A DNA stretch of 64,000 bases. Source: Leptolyngbya boryana PCC 6306. GTDB taxonomy: Bacteria; Cyanobacteriota; Cyanobacteriia; Leptolyngbyales; Leptolyngbyaceae. A program made the position numbers and the translations under genes. The stretch is taken from NCBI RefSeq assembly GCF_000353285.1, contig NZ_KB731326.1, positions 310,001 to 374,000 of the forward strand, given 5' to 3'. Numbering within the stretch: position 1 is the stretch's first letter; the number at the start of each line of letters is the position of its first letter. Shown here piece by piece: positions 60,620-64,000 of the stretch. The notes under the pieces are model-generated. The model saw only the letters and a program-made list of their open reading frames with translations. It did no database searches and was not told the DNA's origin.

Positions 60620-60636
60620 TTTCATCTTATTTTCAT
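60620..60636 (+). promoter_or_regulatory. TTTCAT direct-repeat box before the epimerase gene
   Basis: TTTCAT at 60620 and 60631 (N5 = CTTAT), facing the epimerase and, beyond it, rppB. Confidence 0.65.
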
Positions 60637-60801
60637 TTTGATCTTCTAAGCTAAGACTTAGTGGGGTAGCTCAGAAACAGACTACTTCGTTACGATCGCA
60701 TCTCAAAGCTTTTAAATTTAGCTGTGTTGCAGTCTACTTTTTTGGGCTGCTCACTGGCTCTAACAGCGAAATTTCAAGCTCCTCTTTCTTTGAATCCTTC
60801 T

Positions 60802-61740
60802 ATGTTTAATTCATCAATCCCTCTCTCAGGCGCAAAGGTTTTAGTAACTGGGGCAAGTGGCTTTATTGGTCGGCATCTCTGTCAGAGACTTCAGGCGTAT
60901 CAAGTAGAAGTTTACGGTGTCTCTCGCGTTGAACAATCTTCCAGTTCTGCAATTCGGTGGTTACAGGGAGATGTCGCGAACTTCGAGGATATGCGGCGAA
61001 TTATTACCCAGGTAAAACCGGATGCTATTTTTCATTTAGCAGGTCATGTCACTGGCGCACGCGGAGTTGATGCGGTCGTTTCTACATTGCAAAGCCATCT
61101 TGTTAGTACAGTAAACTTGTTGACGCTAATGGCTGAATTTAGCGGACGGAGAATTGTGTTAGCAGGATCGTTAGAAGAACCCGATGCAGGGGAAGATCCG
61201 ATTCCGTCCTCGCCTTATGCTGCTGCAAAATGGTCAAGCAGTGCTTATGCTCAAATGTTTCAGCATTTGTATCAGTTACCGATCGTCAGAACGCGCGTGT
61301 TTCTAGTGTATGGACCTGCACAAATGAATTTTGACAAGTTAATTCCCTATGTTACACTCTCTTTGCTAAAAGGAGAAGCCCCGAAGCTCAGTAGCGGTCA
61401 ACGCCAGATCGATTGGATTTACGTCGAGGATGTAGTTGAAGGTCTGATTGCAGCAGCACAAGCGCCAGGGGTAGAAGGCGATATGTTTGATCTTGGCTCT
61501 GGAACATTAACGCCGATCTCTAGTGTTGTGCATCACATCAATCAACTGGTCAATCCTAGCATTCAGCCTTTATTTGGAGCCTTACCTGAGCGACCGATGG
61601 AACAAGTCCGCATTGCTAACATAGAGTCTTCAGTTACAAAGCTTGGCTGGCAGCCTAAAGTCTCTCTAGAAGAGGGGTTAGCGAAAACGGTCGAGTGGTA
61701 TTCCAATTACTACAACAATCCTGCTTGTTGTACAAGTTGA
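60802..61740 (+). CDS. NAD-dependent sugar epimerase/dehydratase
   Basis: 312 residues from ATG 60802. A start at GTG 60724 would add 26 residues; neither has a clear ribosome site, and 60802 places the first beta strand normally. The Rossmann motif is VLVTGASGFIGRHLCQRL (~15-32). The short-chain active site is S...YAAAKW (~139-144) with the Ser/Thr in LAGSLEEPD. The SDR extended-family core follows (DWIYVEDVVEGLIAAAQ). It interconverts nucleotide sugars for cell-surface polysaccharide; the exact sugar is unknown. It lies between the sigma factor and rppB and has a TTTCAT box. Confidence 0.85.
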   Translation: MFNSSIPLSGAKVLVTGASGFIGRHLCQRLQAYQVEVYGVSRVEQSSSSAIRWLQGDVANFEDMRRIITQVKPDAIFHLAGHVTGARGVDAVVSTLQSHLVSTVNLLTLMAEFSGRRIVLAGSLEEPDAGEDPIPSSPYAAAKWSSSAYAQMFQHLYQLPIVRTRVFLVYGPAQMNFDKLIPYVTLSLLKGEAPKLSSGQRQIDWIYVEDVVEGLIAAAQAPGVEGDMFDLGSGTLTPISSVVHHINQLVNPSIQPLFGALPERPMEQVRIANIESSVTKLGWQPKVSLEEGLAKTVEWYSNYYNNPACCTS

Positions 61741-62028
61741 ATGATGTCTTTGTCGTTCGTTCTAAACAAAGAGCGTTTCACACCGATTTTATTTTGCATT
61801 GATAGCGCCAATATTGAGAATCGCTAGGCTGTTTCAGGTGCTTGTGCAGTGCTAGCAATGTATTATAGCAGCGTGAAGTTTAATGGTTTAGGGTATCACG
61901 CTTCTCTTCCAGCGTTAGCTTTAGAGTTGGATTCATCTTCGCGCATCATGTTAGCAAACTTCAACGATACGGTCACTCAATTTATTCTTAAAATCAAGCT
62001 ATCATTTGGTCAGCACTCATTCAATTCC

Positions 62029-63375
62029 ATGCACCAAAGCCAACTGTTTAATCGAACTCGTCTGAAACTCGCAGCCTGGTATGCAGGCGTGATGGGATTA
62101 ATTTTAAGCGGTTGTGGAATTGCTATCTATCTTCATTTAGCACAGGTGCATTGGACTGCGATCGACGATGAAATCGAAACTCTCGCAGGAACATTACACG
62201 ATAGCTTAGAGCCGATCCTAGACAAACCGGGAGAACTGAGTGATCGCGTTGAGCAGGTTTTACCCGGTCTCTGCCGCAGTCAGACTGCATGTAAAACGCC
62301 GCCACCGTCGTCACATATTCACGTCTTAGGAGTCAGTACTCAAGATTTGTACTACATTCAGTTTCTTAATCTCTCTTTGCAGCGCATAGGAACAGTGAAT
62401 ACCCCTCCACAAGCCACACCTCAAGTTCAAACGCAACCTTGGCGAACGATTGTTGACAATCAAGGACAACGCTACCACCAGGTTTCATTACAATTAAAAA
62501 CTTCAACCGGACAGTCTTGGGGATATTTACAGGTAGGACGAACGCTCGAAAGCTATGATGATCATCTACAATCCCTGAAAATCTTCTTTTTGTTAGGAAC
62601 GCCGATCGCGATTCTAGTAATCGGTGCAGCAAGTTGGGGACTGGCAGGAATCGCGATGCGTCCAGTGTATGACTCTTATCAACAGATTCAACAGTTTACT
62701 GCTGATGCTGCTCACGAACTGAGAACGCCGCTTGCAGCAATTCAAGCCACGGTTGAGGCAACATTAGAGACAACGCCACTGAGCTTATCTGAAGCACAAG
62801 GGACATTGCAAACGATCGAACGACAAAATGCAAGGCTTTCTCAACTCGTGCAAGATTTACTCATGTTGTCCCGCATGGATCTCAAAGTTTTTCCGATCAA
62901 GCGTCAGGTGGTTTGCCTCAATGATGTTGTGCAAGATTTAGTCGAAGAGTTAGCAGCATTTGCGCTTTCTGCTCACATTACACTGAAGCTACAACTAACC
63001 GTTCATCAACCCGTGAATATCATCGGCGATGAAGAGCAACTTTACCGACTGGTTACCAATCTCATCACAAACGCAATTCAATACACCCCTTCTGAAGGGA
63101 CAGTGACTGTTCGATTGTCGGTTGAAGATCAAACCGCACTGATTCAGGTGCAAGATACAGGGGTCGGAATTGCCGCAGAAGATCAACCGCGTGTGTTCGA
63201 TCGCTTTTATCGTGTCAGTTCAGATCGCTCTCGACACACAGGCGGTGCAGGACTTGGACTTGCAATTGCTCAAGCCATTGTAGATGCACATCACGGAAAG
63301 ATTCAAGTTCAGAGCCAACTAGGAAAAGGAAGTCAGTTTACAGTTCAGCTTCCACTAAAAAATTCACGCAGCTAG
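62029..63375 (+). CDS. rppB: Sensor histidine kinase, RppB-like
   Basis: 448 residues from ATG 62029; a longer reading from 61849 would add 60 residues without homology or signal. Membrane helices at ~12-35 and ~182-205 (FLLGTPIAILVIGAASWGLAGIAM) enclose a periplasmic sensing domain of ~140 residues that carries Cys pairs (LPGLCRSQTACKTPP). Then come the H-box (AAHELRTPLAAIQATVEA, ~227-244), the N-box (LITNAIQYTP) and the G-boxes (DTGVGIAAED, GGAGLGLAIAQAI). It is probably the partner of RppA at 57509. It is separated from it by FkbM, sigma factor and epimerase genes, so the pair is not in one operon here. Confidence 0.86.
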   Translation: MHQSQLFNRTRLKLAAWYAGVMGLILSGCGIAIYLHLAQVHWTAIDDEIETLAGTLHDSLEPILDKPGELSDRVEQVLPGLCRSQTACKTPPPSSHIHVLGVSTQDLYYIQFLNLSLQRIGTVNTPPQATPQVQTQPWRTIVDNQGQRYHQVSLQLKTSTGQSWGYLQVGRTLESYDDHLQSLKIFFLLGTPIAILVIGAASWGLAGIAMRPVYDSYQQIQQFTADAAHELRTPLAAIQATVEATLETTPLSLSEAQGTLQTIERQNARLSQLVQDLLMLSRMDLKVFPIKRQVVCLNDVVQDLVEELAAFALSAHITLKLQLTVHQPVNIIGDEEQLYRLVTNLITNAIQYTPSEGTVTVRLSVEDQTALIQVQDTGVGIAAEDQPRVFDRFYRVSSDRSRHTGGAGLGLAIAQAIVDAHHGKIQVQSQLGKGSQFTVQLPLKNSRS

Positions 63376-63690
63376 TCAGGAAAATCGCGCTTTCTCAAAT
63401 CTTCGTGAAATTCCGGGCATTTGGTCAATTGAATTTTGAGCATTGCTTTGATTCAATTTCATCAGCATCAAAACTGGCTGATGCCGATGAAATTGGTCGG
63501 TTAGACAATTTCCATCAGTAATTGCTTCATCGTTTTTGTCGCGACTCGCCAGTTTAGACGAGTTTCATGCTTCTAAAGAGTTGGATGATCAAAACCGTTG
63601 CCTTGCCATTCGAGAGAGGTAGGAGCGATTGCACTTGTTAAACCGAAGAAAAATTAAAAAATCAAAGCGATCGCCAAAATCGCGCTAAAC
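63376..63690. other. Intergenic region after rppB with one hairpin
   Basis: No gene is seen. It contains the inverted repeat at 63455-63497 and two GCGATCGC-type sites towards the riboswitch. Confidence 0.5.
63455..63497 (+). terminator. Inverted repeat downstream of rppB
   Basis: CAATTTCATC-A-GCATCA pairs with TGATGC-C-GATGAAATTG over 16 bp around an 8-base loop. It contains TTTCAT and its complement as stem arms but not the 11-bp repeat. No T-run follows, so it may be a rho-independent-like stop or a transcript stabiliser. Confidence 0.5.
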
Positions 63691-63696
63691 TAACAG

Positions 63697-63832
63697 ACAC
63701 GATCGGTTCTGATGGGGAGCAGCCGTCAGAAGTAAAGGGGAAAGTTTGGTGCAAGTCCAACGCTGTCCCGCAACTGTAAATCAGTCATGAATTCGAGATT
63801 GATCAGCCAGGATGCCCGCCGATTTACTTCAC
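63697..63832 (+). ncRNA. Cobalamin riboswitch
   Basis: The B12-riboswitch core is readable: GGTGCAAGTCC (63749-63759), CGCTGTCCCGCAACTGTAA, and the B12-box-like AGCCAGGATGCCCGCC (63805-63820), in the usual order. It lies 27-160 bp before a CbtB-like cobalt transporter start. It should lower expression when adenosylcobalamin is plentiful. Confidence 0.88.
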
Positions 63833-63858
63833 GTTCCAATTCATCTGCGAGGTACAGA

Positions 63859-64000
63859 ATGATTACTCGATCGCATTCGTCTTTTTCTCAACGAGCCGTT
63901 TGCTTCACGCTGTCTAAGCCCGTACAAGCAACGCTCTATGTTTCGCTTTGTGCTTTAATTCTCTGGACAGTCTACTTCACTACATATCCAGCGGCTCATG
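63859..64000 (+). CDS. cbtB: CbtB-like cobalt transporter subunit, N-terminal part (runs off the window)
   Basis: The first ~47 residues are visible. The polar N-terminus ITRSHSFFSQRAVCFTLSKPVQ is followed by the hydrophobic ATLYVSLCALILWTVYFTTYPAAH, which ends in the AAH motif typical of CbtB, a small cobalt transporter subunit. It works with CbtA, which is expected downstream. The cobalamin riboswitch directly upstream strongly supports a cobalt or B12 role. The C-terminal His-rich tail lies outside. Confidence 0.75.
   Translation, partial: MITRSHSSFSQRAVCFTLSKPVQATLYVSLCALILWTVYFTTYPAAH

Larger units (their letters stand above)
60417..60801. other. 385-bp divergent promoter region with two TTTCAT boxes
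   Basis: No gene. It holds TTTCAT boxes on both strands (60490-60506 minus, 60620-60636 plus) and possible -10 hexamers downstream of each. A single TTTCAT also occurs near 60566. Confidence 0.6.

Noticed and set aside
1-64000. GCGATCGC octamers as regulator sites
   Set aside because: They are spread through genes and spacers alike. This is the general HIP1 repeat of cyanobacteria, useful for guessing the host only.
1-64000. CRISPR arrays, rRNA or tRNA genes
   Set aside because: I looked for regularly spaced repeats and for tRNA-like TTC-x-A and cloverleaf segments and saw none that was convincing.

Overview
The window looks like cyanobacterial DNA. It is rich in the octamer GCGATCGC, and it carries cyanobacterial families: an SLH/OprB porin, PcxA/CemA, DUF2808 proteins, an AMIN-domain TonB receptor and an RppA/RppB-type two-component pair. 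A filamentous Leptolyngbya-like host is a reasonable guess. The sequence alone does not show whether this is chromosome or plasmid. Gene content is dominated by metal homeostasis, envelope maintenance and stress functions.

Layout. 0-3.7 kb: phosphoketolase tail, a small Cys-containing membrane protein, the collapsed remnant of an MgtA-type P-ATPase, an ABC1/UbiB kinase and a MerR regulator. 3.8-10 kb: a YbhG-F-S-R-like export operon (adaptor, double ATPase, two ABC-2 permeases) with a methyltransferase between the permeases. 10.3-19.6 kb: porin, Cys-rich copper-storage-type protein, two FAD oxidoreductases, a His-rich mini-protein, an MFS exporter, FtsH and signal peptidase I. 19.6-25.5 kb: a doubly frameshifted DUF1269 gene, amidase, flavodoxin, two DUF305 lipoproteins, a CueR-like MerR regulator, a Met/Cys-rich secreted protein and a lysozyme-like protein. 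25.6-37 kb: RND adaptor, two CusA/CzcA-type pumps and several small periplasmic proteins, then PcxA, a PD-(D/E)XK-like protein and a CopB-type P1B ATPase (to 41.3 kb). 41.7-49 kb: an AraC regulator, TonB receptor, PepSY protein and an alpha/beta hydrolase cut by a fresh IS1182-family element. 49-53.9 kb: an SbnA-like PLP enzyme plus a MATE-like exporter, a dead IS630 element and two copies (one dead) of a small membrane protein. 54-63.4 kb: a BNR-repeat protein operon, two DUF2808 proteins, RppA, FkbM methyltransferase, sigma factor, epimerase and RppB. The right edge has a cobalamin riboswitch and the start of a CbtB-like cobalt transporter.

How it works together. Two regulatory motifs recur between genes. 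The first is a direct repeat TTTCAT-N5-TTTCAT, with exact 11-bp phasing, at about fifteen places. Nearly every copy faces a metal, envelope or signalling gene, and an OmpR-family regulator (RppA) plus kinase (RppB) lie in the same window. The second is a MerR-type promoter (TTGACT, 20-bp spacer with a central dyad, TAGAAT-like -10) at four places, with a CueR-like MerR gene beside two of them. Each MerR-type promoter lies close to a TTTCAT repeat. I read the window as a large copper/nickel/cobalt-type metal response island under dual control. Its less ordinary parts are the MerR/RppA promoter pairs, an SbnA-MATE pair carrying the same box, and many small secreted Met/His/Cys-rich proteins of unknown role.
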